Assembly (NCBI GenBank): GCA_018710945.1
Contig: DVIW01000021.1
Span: 1-64,000, forward strand
Source: Candidatus Aphodovivens avistercoris
GTDB taxonomy: Bacteria; Actinomycetota; Coriobacteriia; Coriobacteriales; Eggerthellaceae
DNA length: 64,000 nucleotides
Reading direction: 5' to 3'
Made by a program: the position numbers and the translations under genes. The notes under the pieces are model-generated. The model had not been told where the DNA came from. It made no database searches and worked only from the letters and a program-made list of their open reading frames with translations. Within the stretch, counting starts at the first letter, position 1, and each line of letters starts with the position of its first letter. This document shows positions 8,689 to 16,138 of this stretch, piece after piece.

Positions 8689-9120
8689 CTACGCGCCCAC
8701 CGTCGAGCGGATGACCAGGTTGTAGTACGTGGCCGCCGCCAGGGCCACCGCGCCGATGGCGATGCAGGCCACCGCCCAGACGCGCTGGGATTTGAGGTAG
8801 TCCTCCTTCGTCTTGCCGCGCGCTGCCGCCCGATGGGCGGCAAGGGGCTGCCCGATCAGCGCGAACGCCACGGTGATGCCCACCATGGCCACGAACACCG
8901 CCGCCGCGACCGCAAACGACAGCGGCGTGCGCTGCGCGAACGCGGCGTAGAAGGCGTTGTCGGCCACCAGCCACAGCGGGTAGAAGATGATGGCCGCCCA
9001 GATGCCGTGCGCCGGCCCCCAGATGGCGGGCATGAAAAAAGCGCCCACGTTGAACCGCGGGATCCCCCTCATGAACGCCTCTTCGGCCTTGATCTGCTCG
9101 TCGGTAAGCTGCGCCACCAC
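8689..9120 (-). CDS. Unrecognised three-TM membrane protein next to hydrogenase genes
   Basis: The family was not recognised. The 143-residue product has a short polar N-terminus (LTDEQIKAEEAFMRG) and three hydrophobic stretches: about residues 25-50 (GAFFMPAIWGPAHGIWAA), 65-90 and 115-135. A basic linker, HRAAARGKTKEDYLK, lies before the last. The start is GTG at 9120 or the adjacent GTG at 9117, both behind GAAGGAGGG. It lies between a terminator after hyaC and the hyaD gene, so a role with the hydrogenase (assembly or membrane attachment) is possible from position alone. Confidence 0.7.
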   Translation of the reverse strand: MVAQLTDEQIKAEEAFMRGIPRFNVGAFFMPAIWGPAHGIWAAIIFYPLWLVADNAFYAAFAQRTPLSFAVAAAVFVAMVGITVAFALIGQPLAAHRAAARGKTKEDYLKSQRVWAVACIAIGAVALAAATYYNLVIRSTVGA

Positions 9121-9147
9121 GCCCTCCTTCGCTGAACCGTTCCCGAA

Positions 9148-9153
9148 AGTATA
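9148..9153 (-). promoter_or_regulatory. Possible -10 (TATACT) for the 8689-9120/hyaD transcript
   Basis: The minus strand has TATACT 27 bases before the GTG start. No good -35 is visible, but a terminator lies upstream, so a promoter is expected here. Confidence 0.35.
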
Positions 9154-9259
9154 CGCTGCCGCGCCCTACCGGCACGCCTCGCCGCCTCGCCGCGCCGCAG
9201 GAAACCGGCGAGCGGGATCTGGAACCGTCCCGCCCAACAATGAAACAAGTCCCAACGCG

Positions 9260-9288
9260 AAAAGGGCCTTGGCGTCATGCCAAGGCCC
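9260..9288 (-). terminator. Intrinsic terminator after hyaC
   Basis: GGGCCTTGGC and GCCAAGGCCC form a perfect 10-bp stem with a 5-nt loop. On the minus strand TTTT follows. It should end the hyaABC transcript before the accessory genes. Confidence 0.8.
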
Positions 9289-9311
9289 TTCGTCAGGATG
9301 CGATCACGCGC

Positions 9312-9998
9312 TTAGTGGCGCAGGTCGTCCTCGCCCACGATCACGTGCTTGTCGGGGTCGTACACCAGTCCGCCATGCTCCTTCCAGAAGAACATGAGCT
9401 TCGTGGGGGCGATGCCCTCGATGTTCGCCAGGTAGATGTGGATGAACATGAAGACGATGAAGATGTACATCATGAAGTAGTGGATGATGCGCATCGACAT
9501 CAGGCCGCCCACCAGCGTGGTGCCGGCCGCGAAGAAGCCCAGGTTCATCGTGGGACCCCACAGGCACAGGCCCGTGTAGAACATCACGATGATCAGCACC
9601 GGGATCAGCAGGTAGCTGATCTTCTGCGGCACGCCCAGCTTGGCGCCCAGCGGATGGTCCTTCTTCAGGAACAGGTAGTACTTGATCCAAGCGCCGGCCT
9701 GATGGCGGTTGTCCTTCTGGGGCAGCCAGGTCTTGTAGTCCTTGACCGTCTTGCGGGTGCCGCCCGTGGGGGCCGTCTTGACGAAGAACGCCAGGATGAC
9801 GCGGACGATGCAGTTGATGAACAGCACGAAGCCGCAGAAGATGTGCACGCCGCGCGCGATGCCCATGAAGTCGGGCCAGAACGGGAAGTGGATGCAGAAG
9901 CCGGTGATGATCAGGCAGATCATCGCGACCAGGTTGATCCAGTGCGTGACAACGAACGGCAGCGGATGCGCTTCCCGATAATGTGCAAGATGCGCCAT
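9312..9998 (-). CDS. hyaC: [NiFe] hydrogenase cytochrome b subunit
   Basis: This 228-residue membrane protein is the b-type haem subunit that passes electrons from the hydrogenase dimer to the quinone pool. It has four to five membrane helices. Candidate haem-ligand histidines are HWINLVAMICLIITGF near the N-terminus, GVHIFCGFVLF in helix 2, and the pair IIHYFMMYIFIVFMFIHIY near the C-terminus. Only one base separates it from the hyaB stop, so the two are translated from one message. An intrinsic terminator follows about 25 bases after its stop. Confidence 0.93.
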   Translation of the reverse strand: MAHLAHYREAHPLPFVVTHWINLVAMICLIITGFCIHFPFWPDFMGIARGVHIFCGFVLFINCIVRVILAFFVKTAPTGGTRKTVKDYKTWLPQKDNRHQAGAWIKYYLFLKKDHPLGAKLGVPQKISYLLIPVLIIVMFYTGLCLWGPTMNLGFFAAGTTLVGGLMSMRIIHYFMMYIFIVFMFIHIYLANIEGIAPTKLMFFWKEHGGLVYDPDKHVIVGEDDLRH

Positions 9999-9999
9999 C

Positions 10000-11670
10000 T
10001 TACTTCACCCCCCAAGGGCTCGTGACCGTCTCGAAGCTCTTGCCCGTGGCAGGCTGCGTGATGTGGACCGCGCAGGCCGTGCAGGGGTCGAAGCTGTGAA
10101 CCGTGCGCAGCGCGTTGATGGGCTTGTCGATGGTGCCGACGGGGCAGCCGATGAGCGCCTGCTCCAGCGGGCCCTTCTCGCCCGACGCGTTGACGGGAGC
10201 GAGGTTCCACGTGGACGGGATGATGATCTGGTAGCCCGTGATCTTGCCGTCCTTCACTTCCTCGCTGTGGTAGAGGGCGCCGCGCGGAGCCTCCCAGAAG
10301 CCCGTGCCCTTGCCGTTGATCTGCGACGGAGCGCGGAAGTACTCGCTGTCGCCGCTCTTGACGGCCTCCACCAGCTCCTGCGCCCACTCGCGCATGAGGC
10401 CGGCCACGTAGAGCGTCTCGATCTGGCGGATGCCGGTGCGGCCCAGCGTGGACTGGACGGCCGAGAAGTCGCCGGGGGTACCCAGCGCCTCAAGCAGCGC
10501 GTCCACCTGCTCCACGATGAAGGGCACGCCGCGCTTGTAGGCGGCCAGCAGACGGGCCATGGAACCGGCCTCCATCGGCTTGCCGTCGTAGGCGGGGCAC
10601 TTCACCCAGGTGTAGCGGTCCTCGACGTTGTACTCGGTGTACTCGGGCTCGGTGGTGAAGTACGGGGAGGTGTAGGTCTCCTCGCCCTTGTACCAAGAGC
10701 TGCCCATGTACTCGGTGATCAGGTCCTCCTGCACGTCGGAGACGTTGAGGTTCTCGTCCAGCACGCCCATGGGCAGGTAGCGGTTCTTCATCTGCTCGAT
10801 GTAGTCGCCGCCGAAGCCTTCCTTGCCCTCGAACACGCCCCAGGCGATGTAGCGGCCGCAGCCCTTGCCGAAGTTGAAGGCGTCGGTGTAGTAGGGCACC
10901 AGCGCCAGCGTGTCGGGGATCATCGTGGCGGAAACCCAGTTGTAGATCTCGTCGCACAGCGCCATCAGGTCGTCGAGCTTCTGTTGCGTGGGCACGAACG
11001 AGGTGCCGCCCGGGATGAGGGTCATCACGTGGGGCATCTTGCCGGACAGCAGCGCGGCCACCTCGGAGGCCTTCGCCTGCATGCGCAGGGCCTCCAGGTA
11101 GTGGGCGGTGCAGATGAGGTCGAGCTCGGGCGGCAGCGTGTAGGCGGTGCCGTCGTCGGCGTCGAACCAGTTGCCCGAGAAGATGGACAGCTGGCCGTTG
11201 GAGGCGAAGGCCTCCAGGCGCTTCTTCAGGGCCACGAAGTCGCTGTTCATGGACGTGCCGGCGGCCTGGGCCAGATCGTAGGCGGAAGCCGGGTCGGCGT
11301 TGAGCGCGTTCAGCGGGTTCACGTAGTCCAGCGCGGCCAGGTTGTAGAACCACAGGATGTTGCTGTGGAGGAACTGGGCGCCTTCGATGAGATTGCGGAT
11401 GATGCGCGCATTGTTCGGAATGGTGATGCCGTAGGCCTTCTCAGCGGCGATCGAGGAGGCATGCGCGTGCGAAACCGGGCACACGCCGCAGATACGCTGG
11501 ACGATCTGCGCGGCATCCTCGGGCGTGCGATCCTGGACGACCAGCTCCATGCCGCGGAAGCAGCCGCCGGAAACCCACGCGTCCGACACGACGCCGTGCG
11601 AGTCGACCTCCATCTCGACGCGCAGATGACCCTCGATGCGGGTGATCGGGTCGATTACAGAACGAGTCAT
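10000..11670 (-). CDS. hyaB: [NiFe] hydrogenase large subunit
   Basis: This is the catalytic subunit that binds the NiFe(CN)2CO centre and splits H2. The two ligand pairs are present: RICGVC (Cys61, Cys64) and DPCTACAVH (Cys530, Cys533). The 20 residues after His536 form the C-terminal tail normally removed by the HyaD-type protease encoded at 7977-8657. The motifs and the companion HyaA with a Tat signal and HyaC place it in group 1, membrane-bound uptake hydrogenases. It lies 6 bases after hyaA and one base before hyaC. The length of 556 residues is normal. Confidence 0.97.
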   Translation of the reverse strand: MTRSVIDPITRIEGHLRVEMEVDSHGVVSDAWVSGGCFRGMELVVQDRTPEDAAQIVQRICGVCPVSHAHASSIAAEKAYGITIPNNARIIRNLIEGAQFLHSNILWFYNLAALDYVNPLNALNADPASAYDLAQAAGTSMNSDFVALKKRLEAFASNGQLSIFSGNWFDADDGTAYTLPPELDLICTAHYLEALRMQAKASEVAALLSGKMPHVMTLIPGGTSFVPTQQKLDDLMALCDEIYNWVSATMIPDTLALVPYYTDAFNFGKGCGRYIAWGVFEGKEGFGGDYIEQMKNRYLPMGVLDENLNVSDVQEDLITEYMGSSWYKGEETYTSPYFTTEPEYTEYNVEDRYTWVKCPAYDGKPMEAGSMARLLAAYKRGVPFIVEQVDALLEALGTPGDFSAVQSTLGRTGIRQIETLYVAGLMREWAQELVEAVKSGDSEYFRAPSQINGKGTGFWEAPRGALYHSEEVKDGKITGYQIIIPSTWNLAPVNASGEKGPLEQALIGCPVGTIDKPINALRTVHSFDPCTACAVHITQPATGKSFETVTSPWGVK

Positions 11671-11676
11671 GCGGGC

Positions 11677-12975
11677 TTACCTCCCTTCTTCGTTGTCGGA
11701 TTCGTCTTCGGACTCGACGGCCTTCGCAGCGGCGTTGCCGGAGTCGATGGCCGCGAGCTCCTTCTTCTGCTCACGGGTCAGATCATAGGTGCCGATGGAG
11801 CTCTCGGGATGCTTGGCGTCCCAAGCGCGGACCTTCTCGAAGTCGGCACCGCCGTCCATGCGGCCGGAGATCTTCATGCCGAAGCCGTGGACCACCAGGG
11901 CCGCGGCCACGAGCGCGGTGATGCTCAGCGCGATGGTGCCGGGCTGGATCATCCAGTCGCCGATGCGCAGGTCGCGATGGCGCTTGAAGAACGGGCTGTT
12001 CACCTCGACCCAGTTCTGGCCCGGGTCGTTGGGGTTGGCCTCGCAGCAGCCGATGCAGGGAGCGCCGGCCTGGACGCACCAGGAACGGCGGTTGTTCCAC
12101 ATCGTGATGCCGCAGGTGGACTTCGTCTGCGGGCCGCGGCAGCCGACCGGGTACAGGCAGTAGCCCTTGGCCTCTTCCTCGGAGCCGAACTCGTAGACGA
12201 ACTCGCCGTTCTCGAAGTGGCCGCGGCGCTCGCAGTTGTCATGCACGGTCTGGTCGAAGATCAGCGCCGGCTTGTTCTCGGCGTTGAGCTTCGGCAGCTG
12301 GTTCATCATGACGACGTCCACCAGCACGGCCATCAGCCACTCGGGGTTGGCGGGGCAGCCCGGCACGTTCACCACGGGAACGTCGATGCCGGCTTTCTTC
12401 AGGTACTGCTGCACGCCGATAGCCTTCGCCGGGTTGGGATGGGCCGACATCCAGCCGCCGTTCACGGCGCACGAGCCCAGCGCCACCACGGCGTTGGCAT
12501 GCTCGGCGGCCTCGATCAGATGCTCGGTGCCGGGCATGTCGGCCACGCGCAGCGCCTGGCCTTCCCAGCCCTCCAGCACGGCGCCCTCGTAGATCAGGAT
12601 GTAGTCGCCGGCCTCGATGGTCTGGGCCTTGGCCTCCTCCATCGAATGGCCCGCAGCCGCCGACAGCGTCTCGGAGTAGTTCAGCGAGATCATCTCCAGG
12701 ACGACCGCCGCAGGATCGGGCGACTCGATCTGGGCGAACGACTCCGTGCAGCCCGTGCACGATGCGCCTTCGATCCAGATGACCGGATACAGATTCCCCT
12801 TCGTCGCGCCGATGATGGATCCCTGTACCTCCGCCAGAGCCTTCTCGGGTCCGAGCAGCTCCGTCAGCCCGGCTGCAGCAGCAATAGCGCCGCACAGCTT
12901 CACGAAGCTTCGACGCGAAACGCCTCGCGCCTCAAGCTTGCCCAGAAACTCTGTAGCCATGGCATCAGTTTCCAT
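11677..12975 (-). CDS. hyaA: [NiFe] hydrogenase small subunit, Tat-exported
   Basis: The small subunit carries three iron-sulfur clusters and delivers electrons to HyaC. A twin-arginine signal (SRRSFVKLCG, Arg21-Arg22) at the N-terminus directs the folded HyaAB pair across the membrane. EGASCTGC (Cys73, Cys76) and later Cys/His motifs (CERRGHF, YPVGCRGP, PCIGCCE) are cluster ligands. A hydrophobic segment near residue 355 (ALSITALVAAALVVHGFG) is the C-terminal anchor. ATG at 12975 follows AGGAGGTG at ideal spacing. At 432 residues it is long for the family because of a charged tail after the anchor. Confidence 0.96.
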   Translation of the reverse strand: METDAMATEFLGKLEARGVSRRSFVKLCGAIAAAAGLTELLGPEKALAEVQGSIIGATKGNLYPVIWIEGASCTGCTESFAQIESPDPAAVVLEMISLNYSETLSAAAGHSMEEAKAQTIEAGDYILIYEGAVLEGWEGQALRVADMPGTEHLIEAAEHANAVVALGSCAVNGGWMSAHPNPAKAIGVQQYLKKAGIDVPVVNVPGCPANPEWLMAVLVDVVMMNQLPKLNAENKPALIFDQTVHDNCERRGHFENGEFVYEFGSEEEAKGYCLYPVGCRGPQTKSTCGITMWNNRRSWCVQAGAPCIGCCEANPNDPGQNWVEVNSPFFKRHRDLRIGDWMIQPGTIALSITALVAAALVVHGFGMKISGRMDGGADFEKVRAWDAKHPESSIGTYDLTREQKKELAAIDSGNAAAKAVESEDESDNEEGR

Positions 12976-13096
12976 GCGCACACCTCCTCTTGGTGCCTCT
13001 CTCGTCTGGTACGATGACCCCAATTATCCATAAGATCTGCACCGCGAAAACCCTCAAACGACGAAATCCCCGCCAGTTTCCGCCAGCGGCGCAAAA

Positions 13097-13124
13097 ATGT
13101 TACGAACGTTTAACGACGTAACAT
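13097..13124. promoter_or_regulatory. Inverted repeat in the hyaA-pheA divergent spacer
   Basis: ATGTTACG and CGTAACAT are perfect 8-bp arms separated by 12 bases (AACGTTTAACGA). The repeat ends 14 bases before the pheA -10, where a repressor or activator would contact the -35 region. The regulator is unknown. Confidence 0.45.
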
Positions 13125-13138
13125 CGCATCCCTTGCGG

Positions 13139-13144
13139 TATGAT
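13139..13144 (+). promoter_or_regulatory. -10 (TATGAT) for pheA
   Basis: TATGAT lies 45-50 bases before the pheA start. The -35 is not consensus, and the inverted repeat occupies that position, which would fit an activated promoter. Confidence 0.4.
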
Positions 13145-13188
13145 GGCGGACGCGAAAGCGACAGAGGGCACCCGCGGAAAGGACGGTT

Positions 13189-14046
13189 TTGAACATGACG
13201 GAAAGCGCACCGAAGCTGGCGTTTCTGGGACCGGTCGGCACCTACTCCGACGAGGCGGCGCGCCGCTTCGCCGAGCGTCTGGGCGCGCCCGACGCGCAGC
13301 TGGTGGAATGCGCGTCCTTCGACGAGGTGTTCGACTGCGTGGACCGCGGCAAGTGCGAGTACGGCGTGGTGGCGAAGGAGAACTCGCTGGAGGGCCCGGT
13401 GACGGCCACGCTGGACAACTTCGCGTTCAAAAGCTCCGCCGTCATCCTGGGCGAGGAGGTCATCGACATCCACCACTGCCTGGTGACGCACCCTGACGCG
13501 AAATGGGAGGACATCACGTCGGTGGCCTCGCACGCCCAGGGCCTGGCGCAGTGCCGGCGCTTTTTGGCCGAGCGCCTGCCGGGGCGCGCCGCCATCACCA
13601 CCTCGTCCACCGCGGAAAGCGCGCGCCTGGCCGCCTCCGACCCGCACGTGGCCGGCATCGCCAACGAGCTGGCCGCCCAGCTGCACGGCGCAGCGGTGCG
13701 CGAGCGCGGCATCGAGGATCACTTCGGCAACCAGACCTGCTTCGCGCTCATTGGCCGCCAGGGGCACGAGCCGGTGTTCCAGGGGCCGCGCATGAAGACC
13801 TCGCTGGCGCTGTTCCTCAACGTCAACCGCGCGGGCACGCTGCACATGATCCTGTCGGAGTTCGCCTACGCGGGCATCGACCTGTCGATGATCCAGTCGC
13901 GCCCCACCAAGCAGACGCTGGGCGACTACATGTTCTTCATCGAGTTCGAGCAGTCCGTCAACGACCTGGCCGTGCAGACGGCGCTGAACTGCCTGCGCCT
14001 GAAGCTGCGCGAAGTGAAGGTGCTGGGGAGCTACCCCATTCTCTAG
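13189..14046 (+). CDS. pheA: Prephenate dehydratase with ACT domain
   Basis: It converts prephenate to phenylpyruvate in phenylalanine synthesis. The N-terminal catalytic domain shows FLGPVGTYSDEAA near residue 14 and STAESARLAA near 143. The ACT regulatory domain follows (GTLHMILSEFAYAGIDL, then SRPTKQTLGDYMFFIEFE), which normally binds phenylalanine. The catalytic motif, TRF in most members, reads TCF here (NQTCFALIG); the essential Thr is kept. Translation may begin at TTG 13189, 5-6 bases after GGAAAGGA, or at ATG 13195. It is a monofunctional enzyme of 285 residues, with no chorismate mutase domain. Confidence 0.95.
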   Translation: MNMTESAPKLAFLGPVGTYSDEAARRFAERLGAPDAQLVECASFDEVFDCVDRGKCEYGVVAKENSLEGPVTATLDNFAFKSSAVILGEEVIDIHHCLVTHPDAKWEDITSVASHAQGLAQCRRFLAERLPGRAAITTSSTAESARLAASDPHVAGIANELAAQLHGAAVRERGIEDHFGNQTCFALIGRQGHEPVFQGPRMKTSLALFLNVNRAGTLHMILSEFAYAGIDLSMIQSRPTKQTLGDYMFFIEFEQSVNDLAVQTALNCLRLKLREVKVLGSYPIL

Positions 14047-14063
14047 ACGTGCTTTGCCCTCCG

Positions 14064-14094
14064 GTCCGCCCGCCGGGAGCGGACAGACCGTTTT
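14064..14094 (+). terminator. Weak terminator after pheA
   Basis: GTCCGC / GCGGAC form a 6-bp stem with a 9-nt loop, followed after a few bases by GTTTTCC. It sits in the 60-bp convergent gap to mntP. Confidence 0.35.
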
Positions 14095-14106
14095 CCTCGT
14101 TCCCGC

Positions 14107-14718
14107 CTAAAGCGCCAAGACGCCCAGGTGTTCCAGGAGGATCTTCAGGCCGATGAGGATGAGGACGACGCCGCCGACGATGGTGGCGGGCTTTTCGAAG
14201 CGGGCGCCGAACTGGTGGCCTATCGCCACGCCAGCAAGCGAGAGACAGAAGGTCGTCGCGCCGATGAGGCCTGCGGCAGGGGCTATGTCCACCTGGAGGA
14301 ACGCGAAGGTGATGCCCACGGCCAGCGCGTCGATGCTCGTCGCCACCGCCAGCAGGGCGATCTCCTTCAGGTCAAGCCGCGATGCAGCGCCCGCAGCTCC
14401 CGCATCTGCTGCCGCGTCGGCGCATGCGCAGTCCCCCTCGTCTTCGCCGCGCAGCGCGTCGAAGAGCATCTTGCCGCCGATGAAGGCCAGAAGCGCGAAG
14501 GCCACCCAGTGGTCCACCGGCGTGATGAGGCTTTCGAACTGAACGCCCAGAAGCCAGCCCGCCACGGGCATGAGCGCCTGGAAGCCGCCGAAGAACGCGG
14601 CGATAACCGCCGCCTGGCGCAGATCGAGCCGGGGCATCCCCAGCCCCTTGCATATCGCCACGGCGAAGGCGTCCATCGACAGCCCCACCGCGACAAGGAA
14701 CAGCTCCGCGAAGCCCAT
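14107..14718 (-). CDS. mntP: Manganese efflux pump MntP
   Basis: This six-TM exporter has the two DUF204 repeats typical of MntP. Acidic membrane motifs are GLSMDAFAVAI at residue 12 and ATSIDALAVGI at about 125. The loop between repeats carries a short Asp/Cys/Ala-rich stretch. The length of 203 residues is near the family norm of ~190. It starts about 50 bases after the MutY-like gene and probably shares its transcript. No yybP-ykoY-like structure was apparent in that short gap. Confidence 0.92.
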   Translation of the reverse strand: MGFAELFLVAVGLSMDAFAVAICKGLGMPRLDLRQAAVIAAFFGGFQALMPVAGWLLGVQFESLITPVDHWVAFALLAFIGGKMLFDALRGEDEGDCACADAAADAGAAGAASRLDLKEIALLAVATSIDALAVGITFAFLQVDIAPAAGLIGATTFCLSLAGVAIGHQFGARFEKPATIVGGVVLILIGLKILLEHLGVLAL

Positions 14719-14771
14719 CGAATCCCCCTCGAAGGTCGGTCAGGAACAAACAAAGCGCCGCCGCAGCGCCC

Positions 14772-15695
14772 TCAGGCGCGCAGGATGCCGTCCTCGCAGC
14801 GGAAGAAACCCTCGCCGGCCAGCTCATGCGCCAGCTCTTCGGCAAGGCCCCGCTCCACCCCGCCGCGCCCGGCCGCGCGCTCTTCTTCGTCCAGCGCCGC
14901 CGCAGCGCCGTCGAGCGGGACGCCCTCCGCCCCCGCCGCCAAGACGATGCGCAGAAGCTCCGCGCGCTTCTGACGGCGCGAGCCCTCGAACGCGCTCTGG
15001 CGCGTATGGTGGGCGCTGCGCCGCGAGGGGTTCGGCAGCACGGACTTCAGGTGCGCGCCGTAGTCCAACAGCGCGTAGTACCAGCCGCGCACGTCCTTAC
15101 CAGGGCAGGTCGCGGCCACCAAAGGAGCGATGGCGGAGTCCTTCACGCCCGCCTGGCCGGGGAACAGCTCGTGCAGGAACACGGTGCGCACGTTGGTTTC
15201 CAGGTAGAGCGCGGGCTTGCCGTAGGCGAACGCCATCACGCCGGCGGCGGTGGCCGGCCCGATGCCGGGCAGCTTCTCCAGCTCTTCGGCCGTGGCGGGC
15301 AGCCGTCCCGCGTTGTCGCGGGCGCACGCGTCGGCGCAGCGCTTCAGCGCCACGGCACGGCGGTTGTAGCCCAGTCCCTGCCACAGCTCCAGCACCTCGC
15401 CCGTGGAGGCCGCAGCCAGCGCGTCCACCGTGGGAAAGGCCGCCAAGAAGCGCGGCCAAAAGCCCAGCACGCGCTTGACCTGGGTCTGCTGCAGCATCAC
15501 CTCCGACACCAGCACGGCGTAGGCGTCATCGAGGTTGCGCCAGGGAAGGTCGCGGTAAAGCCGCGCGCCCTCGCTTCTCACCCGCGCGGCGAACTCTTCC
15601 GGCGACGGCGCGCCTTCAGGCCACGCCGCATTGCCGCTACGCCAGCGCGCAGGCAAGGGCGCCGCCCTTCGCGCAGGCCGCCTCGCGGGCCGCAC
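14772..15695 (-). CDS. MutY-like HhH-GPD DNA glycosylase without iron-sulfur cluster motif
   Basis: MutY-family enzymes remove adenine opposite 8-oxoguanine. The HhH-GPD fold is clear: PWR near residue 51, SEVMLQQTQV (Glu65 matches the catalytic Glu of MutY), GLGYNRRA, and the helix-hairpin-helix LPGIGPATAAGV. At the position of the second acidic residue (LDGNV in E. coli MutY) it has LETNV, so Asp becomes Glu166. The C-terminal four-Cys [4Fe-4S] motif is absent; only one Cys occurs there (AATCPG). The nominal GTG start overlaps the Rrf2 gene by 59 bases with no clear ribosome site, so a start some 17-40 codons later is possible. A weak oxidised-guanine recognition domain may follow. Confidence 0.8.
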   Translation of the reverse strand: MRPARRPARRAAPLPARWRSGNAAWPEGAPSPEEFAARVRSEGARLYRDLPWRNLDDAYAVLVSEVMLQQTQVKRVLGFWPRFLAAFPTVDALAAASTGEVLELWQGLGYNRRAVALKRCADACARDNAGRLPATAEELEKLPGIGPATAAGVMAFAYGKPALYLETNVRTVFLHELFPGQAGVKDSAIAPLVAATCPGKDVRGWYYALLDYGAHLKSVLPNPSRRSAHHTRQSAFEGSRRQKRAELLRIVLAAGAEGVPLDGAAAALDEEERAAGRGGVERGLAEELAHELAGEGFFRCEDGILRA

Positions 15696-16137
15696 AGGTG
15701 TCGCAGGACAGCGCAGCGGCCACAGCGGGATGGCTGGCCCCTTGCTTGAACAGGTCCTCCAACGTGATGGACGAGAAGTAGGAGTTCAGCAGTCGGTCGG
15801 CGCCGCGCCACACCTTATTGTAGCTGCACCCTTCCTGGCGCTCGCAGCTGTCCGGGTCCAGCACGCAGCTGGAAACGCTCACCGGCCCCTGCACGGCTTC
15901 CAGCACGTCCAGCATCGTGGTCCGGGCGGGGTCGCAGTTCAGCACCAGGCCGCCGCGGGCGCCGCGCACGGTCTTGATCAGCTCGCTTTTCACCAGGTCG
16001 TGCTGGATGCTGCGCGCGAACGCGTAGGGTATCCCCTCCTGGTCGGCTATCTCGGCCACCGACATGTAGGATTCGCCGTTCCGGTAGGCCGCCTGAAGGA
16101 TGCGGCATGCGTAATCGCAGCGGCGCGTGACGTCCAT
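15637..16137 (-). CDS. Rrf2-family iron-sulfur transcriptional regulator
   Basis: This is a winged-helix regulator of the IscR/NsrR class. The N-terminal DNA-binding part reads MDVTRRCDYACRILQAAY, then VAEIADQEGIPYAFARSIQ. Cluster ligands appear as C-x6-C-x5-C around residues 92-105 (SCVLDPDSCERQEGC), so it probably senses redox state, oxygen, NO or iron-sulfur supply. The C-terminal tail adds four more cysteines (LSCDTCAAREAAC, LAC), which is unusual. It begins one base after the AAA-like gene stops and overlaps the MutY-like gene, implying one operon. Confidence 0.92.
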   Translation of the reverse strand: MDVTRRCDYACRILQAAYRNGESYMSVAEIADQEGIPYAFARSIQHDLVKSELIKTVRGARGGLVLNCDPARTTMLDVLEAVQGPVSVSSCVLDPDSCERQEGCSYNKVWRGADRLLNSYFSSITLEDLFKQGASHPAVAAALSCDTCAAREAACAKGGALACALA

Positions 16138-16138
16138 G

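Noticed and set aside
13023-13028. GATAAT on the minus strand as the hyaA -10.
   Set aside because: It is at a plausible distance, but the -35 is poor and AT-rich bases around it give several equal choices.
14719-14771. A Mn2+ (yybP-ykoY) riboswitch before mntP.
   Set aside because: Only about 50 bases separate mntP from the previous gene, and the typical paired-loop elements were not visible.
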